Of a DNA stretch of 64,000 bases, positions 10,278-18,334 are shown piece by piece. The DNA is taken from the NCBI RefSeq assembly GCF_011682145.1, contig NZ_WHJH01000019.1:46800-110799 (forward strand). Direction: 5' to 3'. This DNA is from Massilia mucilaginosa (GTDB lineage Bacteria > Pseudomonadota > Gammaproteobacteria > Burkholderiales > Burkholderiaceae_D). The position numbers and the translations under genes were made by a program. The stretch's first letter is position 1; each line of letters starts with the position of its first letter. Below the pieces are notes generated by a model, which saw only the letters and a list, made by a program, of their open reading frames with translations, ran no database searches and had not been told where the DNA came from.

Positions 10278-11300
10278 ATGACCGCTTACGTTCCTCCGGT
10301 GTCAGGGGTTGGAGGCGCGCAAGCGCTTCCGGCCGCCGTGCGGGCGCTGGCCGGCGCCGACTTCAATGTGCTGGCCAAGCGCTTCGTCGATGCCGGTTTC
10401 GCGGTGCTGCAACCTGCGCCGGGCATCGTGACGATCAAGTCCGGCCAGGCGCCTGCCTGCGCCAGCGTGATCGTCTCGGTCGGCGTGCATGGCGACGAAA
10501 CCGGCCCGATCGAGGTGCTGGCGTATGTGCTGGACGCGCTCTCGCAAGGGCCGGATGCGCTGGCGGTGGACCTGATGGTCTGCGTCGGCAATATCGACGC
10601 CATCGCGGCCGGCAAGCGTTTCATCGATGCGGACCTGAACCGGATGTTCCGTCCGGTGCGAGGTAGCCTCGCCAGCGCGGCGGAAGCGGCGCGGGCGGAC
10701 ACCATGATCGCCGCCACCGTGGACTTTTTCGAGGGCGCCGGGCCGGACCGCTGGCACCTCGACCTGCACACGGCGATCCGGCCCTCGGTCTACCCGACCT
10801 TTGCGATCGTGCCGGAGCTGATCGCCGACGAGGGCAAGTGCGCGCTGATCGCCTGGCTGGGCCAGGCGGCCATCGGCGCCATCGTCATGAATCCGCAGTC
10901 GGCGGGAACGTACAGTTATTATTCGGCCGAGTTTCACGGGGCGGCGGCAAGCACTGTGGAACTGGGCCGGGTCGGCACCCTGGGCCAGAACGATTTGAGC
11001 CTGTTCGCCGACGTGGGCATCGCGCTCGACGACCTGCTGCGCGGCGCCAGCCCGGCCGCGCCAAAGGTCGAACCGCACGTGTTCGCGGTGGCGCAGGAGA
11101 TCATCAAGCACAGTGACGACTTCAAGATGGGGTTCGACCGCGGCACCCGGAACTTCACCGCGCTACAGCAAGGGCAGGTGATCGCCACCGATGGCGACAT
11201 CGTGTACGCCGTCAAACATCCGGAGGAACTGGTAGTATTCCCGAACCCGGATGTGCGCGTCGGTCTGCGCGCCGGATTGATGGTGGTGCGGACGCGTTAG
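10278..11300 (+). CDS. astE: Succinylglutamate desuccinylase
   Basis: This 340-residue zinc enzyme of the AstE/aspartoacylase (M14-like) family splits N-succinylglutamate into succinate and glutamate, the last AST step. Zinc ligands are visible in VGVHGDETGPIE (His and Glu) and in HLDLHTAIRPS (His). The start ATG immediately follows the gdhB stop, implying coupled translation. It closes the ast operon; the next gene begins 56 bases later in the same direction. Confidence 0.94.
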   Translation: MTAYVPPVSGVGGAQALPAAVRALAGADFNVLAKRFVDAGFAVLQPAPGIVTIKSGQAPACASVIVSVGVHGDETGPIEVLAYVLDALSQGPDALAVDLMVCVGNIDAIAAGKRFIDADLNRMFRPVRGSLASAAEAARADTMIAATVDFFEGAGPDRWHLDLHTAIRPSVYPTFAIVPELIADEGKCALIAWLGQAAIGAIVMNPQSAGTYSYYSAEFHGAAASTVELGRVGTLGQNDLSLFADVGIALDDLLRGASPAAPKVEPHVFAVAQEIIKHSDDFKMGFDRGTRNFTALQQGQVIATDGDIVYAVKHPEELVVFPNPDVRVGLRAGLMVVRTR

Positions 11301-11356
11301 CCGGCATGCCCGTGGCGCGCCCCGTACCGTTTTTTACACGCGCATCAAGGCAATCC

Positions 11357-12469
11357 ATGAGCACCTTGTTTACACCTTTCAGCATGGGGCCAGTCACGCT
11401 GGCCAACCGCATCGCGATCGCGCCGATGTGCCAGTACTCCGCCGACGAAGGCATCGCCAGCGACTGGCACATGATCCATTTGGGCCACCTGGCTTTGTCC
11501 GGGGCGGCCATCCTGTTCCTCGAGGCGAGCGCCGTCTCGCCCGAAGGACGTATTTCTCCCAAAGACCTCGGTATCTGGTCGGACGACCATGCCGCCGCAC
11601 TGGCGCCGATCGTGGCCGCCATGCGCCGTCACGCGCCGATCCGCCTGGCCATCCAGCTCGCGCACGCGGGGCGCAAGGCGTCGAGCCAGGTACCGTGGGA
11701 AGGCGGCGCCAATATCGCCATCGACGATGGCGGCTGGCAGACCGTGGCGCCATCGGCGCTGCCGCACGCGGATGGTGAAACGGTGCCGCTGGCGCTCGAC
11801 GACGAGGGCCTGGCGCGCATCCGCGACGCGTTCGTGGCGGCGGCGCAGCGCAGTCACGCGCTGGGGCTGGACGCGATCGAGCTGCACGCCGCGCACGGCT
11901 ATTTGCTGCATCAGTTCCTCTCGCCGCTGTCGAACCAGCGCAGCGACCAGTATGGCGGCGCGCTGGAAAACCGCATGCGCTTTCCGCTCGACGTGTTCGC
12001 GGCCGTGCGCGCGGCGGTGCCGGCGACGATGGCCGTGGGCATGCGGATTTCAGCCACCGACTGGGTCGATGGCGGCTGGGATATCGAGCAGAGCGTGCGC
12101 TTGTCGCAGGAACTGAGCGCCGCCGGCGCCGACTTCATTCACGTCTCGAGCGGGGGCATCTCGCCGGCGCAAAAAATCCCGGTGGGGCCGTCTTACCAGA
12201 TCGGCTTTGCGGCCCGCATCCGCGCGGAGACCGGCATGCCGACCATCGGCGTGGGGCTGATCACCGACGCGCGGCAGGCCGAAGAGATTGTCGCGCGCGG
12301 CGACGCCGACGTGGTGGCGCTGGCGCGCGCGATGCTGTTCGATCCGCGCTGGCCGTGGCACGCGGCCGCGCAGCTGGGCGCCCAAGTCGACGCACCGCCC
12401 CAGTACTGGCGCTCGCAGCCGCGCGAGTACAAGGACTTGTTCGGGCCGACCACGCTCGGCCAGCGCTAG
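11357..12469 (+). CDS. Old yellow enzyme family NADH:flavin oxidoreductase (YqjM/XenA class)
   Basis: This 370-residue FMN TIM-barrel ene-reductase reduces activated C=C bonds with NAD(P)H. IAPMCQYSADEG carries the Cys and Tyr typical of the thermophilic-like YqjM/XenA branch. IQLAHAGRKAS, ELHAAHGYLLHQFLSPLSN (substrate His pair) and GVGLITDARQAEEIV (phosphate-binding loop) are all present. The ATG at 11357 matches family N-termini; an upstream in-frame ATG at 11306 would add 17 unrelated residues. It may be co-transcribed with astE, but a functional link to arginine use is not evident. Its TAG stop forms the left end of a repeat element. Confidence 0.92.
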   Translation: MSTLFTPFSMGPVTLANRIAIAPMCQYSADEGIASDWHMIHLGHLALSGAAILFLEASAVSPEGRISPKDLGIWSDDHAAALAPIVAAMRRHAPIRLAIQLAHAGRKASSQVPWEGGANIAIDDGGWQTVAPSALPHADGETVPLALDDEGLARIRDAFVAAAQRSHALGLDAIELHAAHGYLLHQFLSPLSNQRSDQYGGALENRMRFPLDVFAAVRAAVPATMAVGMRISATDWVDGGWDIEQSVRLSQELSAAGADFIHVSSGGISPAQKIPVGPSYQIGFAARIRAETGMPTIGVGLITDARQAEEIVARGDADVVALARAMLFDPRWPWHAAAQLGAQVDAPPQYWRSQPREYKDLFGPTTLGQR

Positions 12470-12632
12470 CAGTCTGTCGGACTTGGGATCGTCGGCTGCA
12501 AAAATACCTGGGACGGTCCATATTTCGCCGCTTTCTCGGCCAATAGCTCGCTATTGGCACTGCGAAATCGTCAAAATCTGGCCTCGCCCAGCTATTTTCT
12601 CGCTTCGACTCCCCAAGTTCGACAGGCTGCTA
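12467..12632. repeat. 166-bp element with 20-bp terminal inverted repeats (family C)
   Basis: The left end TAGCAGTCTGTCGGACTTGG (12467-12486) and the right end CCAAGTTCGACAGGCTGCTA (12613-12632) are inverted repeats matching at 18 of 20 positions. A perfect inner hairpin, GCCAATAGCTCGCTATTGGC (12539-12558), lies in the middle, flanked by a TTTCGC/GCGAAA outer arm. There is no coding potential. It looks like a MITE-like or long REP-type element; the first three bases are the stop codon of the upstream reductase gene. Confidence 0.65.
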
Positions 12633-12641
12633 GCGCCTGGC

Positions 12642-13424
12642 TCAGGCGGCGCTGGCCGTGCGGCGACGGCGCCGCGCGGCAGCGCCCACCATCAGCGCGC
12701 CCAGCCCGAACATGGCGTAGCTTGCCGGTTCAGGCACGGGCGACGAGGCCTGGTACACCGCCCTGGTGAGGATATTCATGTTCAAGGTGACGTACTGTTC
12801 CGTGCTGGTGTTGTTGACGTACGACATGGAGAACGTCTCGCCGCGTACGCCGCTGTCGTTCCAGCCAGCTCCTTGCTGCATGCCACGGACCCAGTATTCG
12901 CCGCCGAAATAGACGGTCGTTACGGCATTGCCGTAAGAAGTGCCGGCGCGATTGTCGATCGCTACCTCGCCATAGGCGGAGAACACCAGCTGCGTGTGCG
13001 CTGTGACCAGCACAGTCATCGTTTGGGTAACGTTGCCGGCGCCAGCGCCGCGATGGCCGACGCTGTCGTCGAGTTGAATATCGGTGCGCAGGTTCCCCCA
13101 CTGGCCCGCGCTGCTGGCGGAGGCCGAGGTACCGTAGAGCGCCGTGGCGTCGATGAGTTCGAACTTGCCGCTCGATGCGCTCTCGGTCTGCGTCCACGAC
13201 GGCGCAGGGACAGTGAGGCTGGCATCGAGCCTGGACGAGGCCGTGTCGTGAAAGCGATAAGCCGCGGCCTGCCCATCGTCCGGGGTCAGGTCGATCACGG
13301 TCATGCCGGGCTTGCTGATGGAAGCGCCGACCTTCAGGGCCGGTGCGGCCAGCGCGCCGCCGCCGGCCAGCGACAGGGAAAGCAGCAGGACGGCGGCGCT
13401 GGTCGGACGATATTTCTGTGTCAT
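12642..13424 (-). CDS. PEP-CTERM sorting-domain protein
   Basis: A secreted protein of about 260 residues with unknown body function. An N-terminal signal peptide (STSAAVLLLSL-type hydrophobic core, ending ALAAPA) is followed by a Ser/Thr-rich beta-type region. The C-terminus is a classic PEP-CTERM signal: VPEPASYAMFGLGALMVGAA and a terminal Arg cluster. Such proteins are cleaved by an exosortase (EpsH/XrtA type) and are linked to exopolysaccharide and biofilm production; no exosortase is in this window. Two adjacent ATGs (13427, 13424) are possible starts. The gene is isolated, next to the family C repeat. Confidence 0.85.
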   Translation of the reverse strand: MTQKYRPTSAAVLLLSLSLAGGGALAAPALKVGASISKPGMTVIDLTPDDGQAAAYRFHDTASSRLDASLTVPAPSWTQTESASSGKFELIDATALYGTSASASSAGQWGNLRTDIQLDDSVGHRGAGAGNVTQTMTVLVTAHTQLVFSAYGEVAIDNRAGTSYGNAVTTVYFGGEYWVRGMQQGAGWNDSGVRGETFSMSYVNNTSTEQYVTLNMNILTRAVYQASSPVPEPASYAMFGLGALMVGAAARRRRRTASAA

Positions 13425-13550
13425 CATTTTTTTCAATATAGGAAACAAGCGAACGGAAAGGCAAGATTGCCTTTGAATTTCGTTATCATAAATCCTATAT
13501 TGCACAAGGGCAGTGTTTTTTTTTGTAAGCTCCCCCCGTGTTGCGCGCGC

Positions 13551-14747
13551 TTACAACAGATGGTCGAGCATGTCCGGCCCGAATACTTCGCGGTGCAGGC
13601 GCGTGACGGGGACTCCGGCGCCGACCAGCGCCAGCCATTGCGCCTGCATGAAGGGCAGCGGTCCGCACAGGTACACATTGGCCTCCGTGCGCGGCCAGGC
13701 CGGCAGGCGCGCGATGTCCATTCGTCCCGCCAGCACGCCGTTGTCGTGAGCGCTTACTTCTTCGTAGAACGTGAACACCTGCAGATGCGGCATGACGCTG
13801 CGCGCGGCAAGCACGTCAAGCCGGTGCGCGTGATGCTCCGCATTGCGGGCGGCATGGGCGAAGATCACGCGGCGCTGCGGATGGACCTGGGCGATGCGCT
13901 TCAAGGCCGCGATCATCGGGGTGACGCCGACGCCGGCCGACAGCAGCAGCAGCGGTTGTTCGGACTCGGTGTCCGGCGCAAAGTCGCCGAACGGCGGCGA
14001 GACCTGCAGCACGCTGCCCACGCGCACTTTATCGTGAATCCAGTTCGATACTTCCCCCGCCGGGGTGGCCAGGCCGGCCGGCTCGCGCTTGACCGAGATG
14101 CGCAGGCTGTCCGGCTGCGTCGTGTCGGACAGGCTGTACTGGCGGATCTGGCGCCGTCCATCGGCAAAATCGACCTGCACGCTCAGGTACTGGCCAGCCT
14201 TGCCGCTTGCCAGCGGCAAGCCATCCTCGGGCGCCATGCGGATCGAGACCACGTCCGCGCTTTCGCGCGTGACCGCGGTCACGCGCAGGGCGCGGCGCTG
14301 GCCGGGCGTGATGCCGGCGCCGGCGTACATGGCGCGCTCGGCCTCGATAAACAGCGCGGCCAGCGAGCGGTACGCCTCGTCCCAGGCGGCCAGCAGCGGC
14401 GGCGTGGCGGCCTCGCCCAGGGTGCTGGCGATGGCGCCGAGCAGGTGGCGACCGACGATCGGATAGTGTTCTTCGCGAATGCCGACCGACACATGCTTGT
14501 GCACGATGCGTTCGATCACCGGCGCCAGCGCGCCCGGGTCGCCGATGTTGGCGGCGTAGGCAAACACGGCCGAAGCGAGCGACTGCTGCTGGGCGCCATT
14601 CGCCTGGTTGCCCATATTGAACAAGTTAGTCAGTTCGGGATGCTCGGCGAACATATTGCGGTAAAACGTGGTGGTGATGGCCACGCCGTGCTCGCGCAGG
14701 ACAGGAACGCTGGCGTCGATGTAGGGGCGGGAAGCGGCAGAAATCAT
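13551..14747 (-). CDS. hmp: Flavohemoprotein (nitric oxide dioxygenase)
   Basis: This 398-residue cytoplasmic enzyme converts NO and O2 to nitrate using NAD(P)H. The N-terminal globin domain has TTFYRNMFAEHPELTNLFN and the proximal-His region IVHKHVSVGI (about residue 85). It is followed by an FAD domain (RQYSLSDT, about 205) and an NAD-binding domain (LLSAGVGVTPMIAAL; YLCGPLPFM). The C-terminal HREVFGPD matches Hmp. The start ATG lies 17 bases from a strong NsrR-like palindrome and the nsrR gene is next door, so it should be derepressed by nitric oxide. Confidence 0.96.
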   Translation of the reverse strand: MISAASRPYIDASVPVLREHGVAITTTFYRNMFAEHPELTNLFNMGNQANGAQQQSLASAVFAYAANIGDPGALAPVIERIVHKHVSVGIREEHYPIVGRHLLGAIASTLGEAATPPLLAAWDEAYRSLAALFIEAERAMYAGAGITPGQRRALRVTAVTRESADVVSIRMAPEDGLPLASGKAGQYLSVQVDFADGRRQIRQYSLSDTTQPDSLRISVKREPAGLATPAGEVSNWIHDKVRVGSVLQVSPPFGDFAPDTESEQPLLLLSAGVGVTPMIAALKRIAQVHPQRRVIFAHAARNAEHHAHRLDVLAARSVMPHLQVFTFYEEVSAHDNGVLAGRMDIARLPAWPRTEANVYLCGPLPFMQAQWLALVGAGVPVTRLHREVFGPDMLDHLL

Positions 14748-14763
14748 ACAATCCTTTCAATTT

Positions 14764-14782
14764 GTTGCATATAGGATGCAAC
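14764..14782. promoter_or_regulatory. Probable NsrR operator of hmp
   Basis: GTTGCATATAGGATGCAAC is an inverted repeat with 7-bp arms (GTTGCAT/ATGCAAC) and a 5-base spacer, 17 bases upstream of the hmp start. The ATGCAT-type half-sites resemble the known NsrR recognition sequence (AAGATGCATTT-type arms). Its position would block the hmp promoter or early transcription. Confidence 0.7.
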
Positions 14783-14793
14783 TTTAACGTCGT

Positions 14794-14817
14794 AAAAAAG
14801 GCGCGTGTCAACGCGCC
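14794..14817 (-). terminator. Intrinsic terminator of nsrR
   Basis: On the minus strand GGCGCG-TTGACA-CGCGCC is followed by TTTTTT, 17 bases after the nsrR stop. It separates nsrR from the hmp promoter, so hmp is an independent transcription unit. Confidence 0.75.
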
Positions 14818-14834
14818 CGTCCGATGGCGGTGCC

Positions 14835-15296
14835 TCAGGCAGCCACGCTGCCCTGGTCGAGGAACATCCTGTGCATGCGCACGATTTTCTCGCCGGTGTT
14901 GCCGTGCGTGATATGGGCCAGGGTGACCTTGTCCATGGCCCCGTAAAACGCTTCCATGCCGTTCCTGAGGGCGGCGCGCAACTGGCAGTCGCCGCTCAGG
15001 CGGCAGCCGCTGCCTTCGCAGTCGACCAGTTCGCTGTCGCCTTCGAGCTCGCGCAGCACCGCGCCGATGCTCAGGGTGGCGGCATCGGCGGCCAGGCGCA
15101 GCCCGCCGTTGCGCCCGCGGGTGGCGCACACCCAGCCCGCGCGCGCCAGGTGACCAACCACCTTGACCAGATGGTTGACCGGCAGCGCGAACTGGGCCGC
15201 CACCTCGGCCACCGTGACCGGGACGCGCCGTTCGCCGGCGCGCGCCAGGTAAATCAGGACGCGCAGGCCCATATCGGTAAAACGGGTCAGATGCAT
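14835..15296 (-). CDS. nsrR: Rrf2-family nitric-oxide-sensing repressor NsrR
   Basis: This 153-residue winged-helix Rrf2 regulator begins MHLTRFTDMGLRVLIYLA, a typical NsrR N-terminus. The three Cys that ligate the iron-sulfur cluster are in DCEGSGCRLSGDCQL (about residues 92-104). NO damages the cluster and relieves repression. The target hmp follows directly, and an operator-like tandem sits in its own promoter region, suggesting autoregulation. Length and Cys spacing are normal for the family. Confidence 0.93.
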   Translation of the reverse strand: MHLTRFTDMGLRVLIYLARAGERRVPVTVAEVAAQFALPVNHLVKVVGHLARAGWVCATRGRNGGLRLAADAATLSIGAVLRELEGDSELVDCEGSGCRLSGDCQLRAALRNGMEAFYGAMDKVTLAHITHGNTGEKIVRMHRMFLDQGSVAA

Positions 15297-15333
15297 GGAA
15301 GACTCCGGTGAGAACTAGTTCATTCTAGCAAAT

Positions 15334-15353
15334 ATGCATCTTAAATGCATCTT
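15334..15353. promoter_or_regulatory. Probable NsrR operator upstream of nsrR
   Basis: ATGCATCTTAAATGCATCTT contains the half-site ATGCATCTT twice as a direct repeat, about 37 bases upstream of the nsrR start. Read on the minus strand it is AAGATGCAT twice, matching the arm of the established NsrR motif. Supports autoregulation of nsrR. Confidence 0.6.
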
Positions 15354-15418
15354 TACATTGGCGTATGAGCTTTTATTGCGACATGCTGATTTATTGACAA
15401 TTAGTCGTAGGTAGAGGC

Positions 15419-15532
15419 GTGGCCACCAAGCTGGGCCTGTTCGGCAGGCTGTTCGCCCTGCTGCTCGCCGGCGGCGCCATCGTGAGCTTTTTCCGTGGCA
15501 AGAGCAAGCGGAAAGTCGATCTCGGCAAGTGA
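15419..15532 (+). CDS. Possible 37-residue membrane peptide or gene remnant
   Basis: A GTG-initiated frame in the 373-base nsrR-permease gap encodes a short peptide with one hydrophobic segment (LFALLLAGGAIVSFF) followed by a basic tail (RGKSKRKVDLGK). GAGG sits almost against the GTG, which is poor spacing. The codon use is GC-biased like real genes nearby, and the layout resembles the C-terminal end of a small membrane protein. It could be a genuine small protein or a leftover fragment; no family is recognised. Confidence 0.3.
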   Translation: MATKLGLFGRLFALLLAGGAIVSFFRGKSKRKVDLGK

Positions 15533-15622
15533 TGCGGCGGGACGCGCGCGTGGCTGTTGTCAGTCCGGCATGCCCCGTTTTTCGCGCGCAAAAGATGTGT
15601 ATAAGTAAATGGCAATAGCCCC

Positions 15623-15628
15623 TATAAT
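15623..15628 (+). promoter_or_regulatory. Candidate -10 box of the permease gene
   Basis: A perfect TATAAT lies 41 bases upstream of the GTG start at 15670. No good TTGACA-type -35 is seen at 17 bases, so this is a candidate only. Confidence 0.35.
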
Positions 15629-15669
15629 CGCTGCTGCCATTCATCTAGCGCGACAAAAGGGACGAATCC

Positions 15670-17142
15670 GTGAATCAAACTCTGGGCCAGAAGCTGTTCC
15701 GCATCAAACCTGCCGGTAGCAAAACCGCCCCCCAACCCGGGCACGCAGGAACCGGCCTGGCGCGCACCATGGGATTGTTCCCGCTGACCATGATCGGCGT
15801 GGGCGCCACCATCGGCACCGGCATCTTTTTCACCATGGTCGAGGCGGTGCCCAAGGCCGGTCCCTCGGTCGTGCTGTCGTTCCTGCTGGCCGCGCTGACC
15901 GCCGGTCTGACCGCGTTGTGCTACGCCGAACTGTCGTTCCGCATCCCGGCGTCGGGTTCGTCCTACTCGTTCGCCTACGCCACCGTCGGCGAGTTCGCCG
16001 CCTTCATCATGGCCGCCTGCCTGCTGCTCGAATACGGCCTGGCCGCCAGCGCCACCGCGATCGGCTGGTCGGCCTACCTGAATAACTTTCTCACCAATGC
16101 CGTCGGCTGGCAGATACCCGAAATGCTGCGCACGCCGATGTTCGTCTCCGGCGAGCACGGCATGGAAATCCGGGCCGGGCACATCAACCTGCCGCCGATT
16201 TTGCTGGTGATCATGTGCGGCGCGCTGCTGATTCGCGGCACCAAGGAATCGGCCACCACCAATGCCATCATGGTGTTGGTCAAGCTGGCGATCCTGGTGT
16301 TTTTTGTCGTGATTGCATTTTCCGGCTTCGACATCAACAACTTCACGCCTTTCTTCAACACCGATAACAGCAAGGGCTTTGCCGGCATGGCCGGGGTGAC
16401 GGCGGCGGCGGGCACGGTGTTCTTCTCGTTCATCGGACTCGATACAGTCGCCACGGCGGGTGAAGAAGTGCGCAACCCGACCCGCAACGTGCCGATCGGC
16501 ATTCTTGCAGCGCTCGGCATCGTGACCGTGTTTTACATGCTGGTCGCGGTAGCCGCCCTCGGCGCCCAGCCGGCCGCGATGTTCGCCGGCCAGGAAGCGG
16601 GCCTGGCGGTGATTTTGCAGAACGTCACTGGCAAGACCTGGCCGGCGCTGGTGCTGTCGGCCGGCGCCGTGATTTCGGTGTTCAGCGTGACCCTGGTGAC
16701 GATCTACGGTCAGACCCGGATTTTGTACGCGATCAGCAAGGATGGCCTGATTCCGCAAACGTTCCAGAAAGTCAGTGCACGCACCCAGGCGCCGGTCAGC
16801 AATACCTTGATCGTGTGCCTGGTGGTGGGGCTGGTGGCCGGGTTGGTCGACTCGACTTACCTGTGGGACATGGTCAGCATGGGCACCTTGACGGCCTTCA
16901 TCGTGGTATCGATCGCGGTGCCGGTAATGCGCAAGAAAATGGGCGAATCGCTGACCAAGGGCTTCCGCGTGCCGTTCGGCCCGTATCTGGTGCCGGGCCT
17001 GAGCGTGGCCGCCTGCCTGTACATCATGAAAGACTTGTCCAAGACCACGTTTACCGTGTTTGCGATCTGGATGTGCGTGGCGGTGCTGACTTATTTTGCG
17101 TACAGCATCCGCCACTCGCGCCTGAACGACAGCGCCGCTTGA
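15670..17142 (+). CDS. APC-superfamily amino acid permease (CAT/YfnA-like)
   Basis: This 490-residue inner-membrane transporter has about 12-13 hydrophobic segments. The first helix contains the APC signature IGVGATIGTGIFF, and CYAELSFRIPASGSSYSF is the conserved loop after helix 3. FFSFIGLDTVATAGEEVRNP is characteristic of the cationic/neutral amino acid transporter branch. The GTG start is preceded by AAAAGGGA. Substrate cannot be fixed from sequence; proximity to the ast operon (3 kb away) is only weakly suggestive of arginine or related amino acids. It converges on the phospholipase-like gene across a perfect hairpin repeat. Confidence 0.88.
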   Translation: MNQTLGQKLFRIKPAGSKTAPQPGHAGTGLARTMGLFPLTMIGVGATIGTGIFFTMVEAVPKAGPSVVLSFLLAALTAGLTALCYAELSFRIPASGSSYSFAYATVGEFAAFIMAACLLLEYGLAASATAIGWSAYLNNFLTNAVGWQIPEMLRTPMFVSGEHGMEIRAGHINLPPILLVIMCGALLIRGTKESATTNAIMVLVKLAILVFFVVIAFSGFDINNFTPFFNTDNSKGFAGMAGVTAAAGTVFFSFIGLDTVATAGEEVRNPTRNVPIGILAALGIVTVFYMLVAVAALGAQPAAMFAGQEAGLAVILQNVTGKTWPALVLSAGAVISVFSVTLVTIYGQTRILYAISKDGLIPQTFQKVSARTQAPVSNTLIVCLVVGLVAGLVDSTYLWDMVSMGTLTAFIVVSIAVPVMRKKMGESLTKGFRVPFGPYLVPGLSVAACLYIMKDLSKTTFTVFAIWMCVAVLTYFAYSIRHSRLNDSAA

Positions 17143-17153
17143 CGGATGGGCCC

Positions 17154-17210
17154 GTGTCCGAATGTCAGACCTGACACCAGCGGTTGGTGTCAGGTCTGAC
17201 ATTCGGACAC
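17154..17210. repeat. Family A repeat, two copies as a perfect 26-bp inverted pair
   Basis: Copies at 17154-17179 and 17185-17210 are exact reverse complements separated by five bases. Each contains GTCAGACCTGAC (itself nearly palindromic) and GTGTCCGAAT. The unit sits 11 bases after each of two convergent stops and would fold into a very stable hairpin, so it could end or protect both transcripts. The same sequence recurs near 22.4-22.5 kb and 40.5-40.65 kb. Confidence 0.85.
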
Positions 17211-17221
17211 GAACGCTACTA

Positions 17222-18244
17222 CTACAGGGCCAGCCGCACGGCGGCCCGGTCCAGCACGCGCACCACCATGGCGATCGCGTGCGGGACCATTTTTTTGGCC
17301 ACCCCGCGCCGCAGCGCATGATCGGTCGACGACAGCACCGCTCCCCCATATTTGTATGAATAGGTGCCGCCCTGCGTCAGCAGCGGGCGGATGTCGGTCG
17401 CGTGATTGGCCAGCGGCGCAAAATCGTTCAGCGCCGCCAGCACCAGCGCCGGATCGCCCAGCTTTTCGGCATCGTAATAGTCGGCGATCCAGCCTTCCCA
17501 GCCGGAATGGTGGTGACCGAGTACGTTGAAGGTGTGGTGCGGCTGCAGCAGGTCGGTCGCGTGCAGGACGAAGCCGAGCGCTTGCGCCGACGGCGCCTGC
17601 AGGAAGCGCGTCCAGAAATGCTGCGCCAGGTTGTCGATCGGCTGGAACGGGAAGTGCTGGTAATCCCGGTACATGCCCGGCGTCGAATAGCCGCCCTGGC
17701 GGTAGCGCGCTTCGGTGACGCCGTAGCTGTTGTACTTGCTGGCATCGCCGAACCAGCCGCCGAGGCCGCCGGCGCCGTCGTCCAGGTAATCGCCCACCAG
17801 CCAGGCGGCGGCCAGCTTGTCGATGTCGCCCGGATTGCCCAGTCTGGCGTAGTGGTAGCCGCCGAAGTCATTGCCGTGCGCATCGGCGCCGGCCGTGTGG
17901 TTCTGGAAGTGCCAGAACGAGGTGTAGCGCGCCAGCCCCGAACCGAGTCCCCACAGCGGCGCACCCTGGCAGTTGCCGGTGGTGGCGCCGCAGATATAGG
18001 TGTCCTCGAAATAGTCGACATCGTGCGCGCCCTGGCCGATCGCCGCGGCGAACTGCTCCATCGTGTAGCCGGCCCGCGTCACGCCCGCCAGCAGGCTCGC
18101 GTAGCGGGTCTGGCCGGGGTGCGTTTTCATGAATTCGACGGCGTCGAGCACGATGCGCCGGTGCGTTTCGGTGTTCCACGCCTTGGCCGGCAGGCATGCG
18201 AGCAGGGCCAACGCCACGGGGGCGAGCTTGAATAGTGCTTTCAT
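17222..18244 (-). CDS. Zinc-dependent phospholipase C/P1-nuclease-like secreted protein
   Basis: This 340-residue exported protein has a signal peptide ending LPAKAW. The Trp directly after the predicted cleavage site matches the family in which the mature N-terminal Trp binds zinc. Further candidate ligands are in NTETHRRIVLDA, GAHDVDYFED, FWHFQNHT, and LHATDLLQPHHTFNVLGHH followed by SGWEGW. The pattern fits the Zn-dependent phospholipase C/S1-P1 nuclease fold. The ATG at 18244 follows GGAG and gives a clean signal peptide; a longer frame exists upstream. It is the last gene of the lipid/envelope operon. The exact substrate (phospholipid or nucleic acid) is not determinable here. Confidence 0.7.
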   Translation of the reverse strand: MKALFKLAPVALALLACLPAKAWNTETHRRIVLDAVEFMKTHPGQTRYASLLAGVTRAGYTMEQFAAAIGQGAHDVDYFEDTYICGATTGNCQGAPLWGLGSGLARYTSFWHFQNHTAGADAHGNDFGGYHYARLGNPGDIDKLAAAWLVGDYLDDGAGGLGGWFGDASKYNSYGVTEARYRQGGYSTPGMYRDYQHFPFQPIDNLAQHFWTRFLQAPSAQALGFVLHATDLLQPHHTFNVLGHHHSGWEGWIADYYDAEKLGDPALVLAALNDFAPLANHATDIRPLLTQGGTYSYKYGGAVLSSTDHALRRGVAKKMVPHAIAMVVRVLDRAAVRLAL

Positions 18245-18334
18245 CTGGTCTCCATCTTCTTGTCGTGATTGCGGACATCGCGGACGCGATGCCCGGCCGG
18301 CTTGCTGCAACGTCGCGCCCGCGTGCGGCCGCGT

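Noticed and set aside
12288..14774. An 828-codon plus-strand frame spanning the OYE end, PEP-CTERM and hmp region
   Set aside because: It runs antisense to two well-supported minus-strand genes and through a repeat element; no domain is recognisable.
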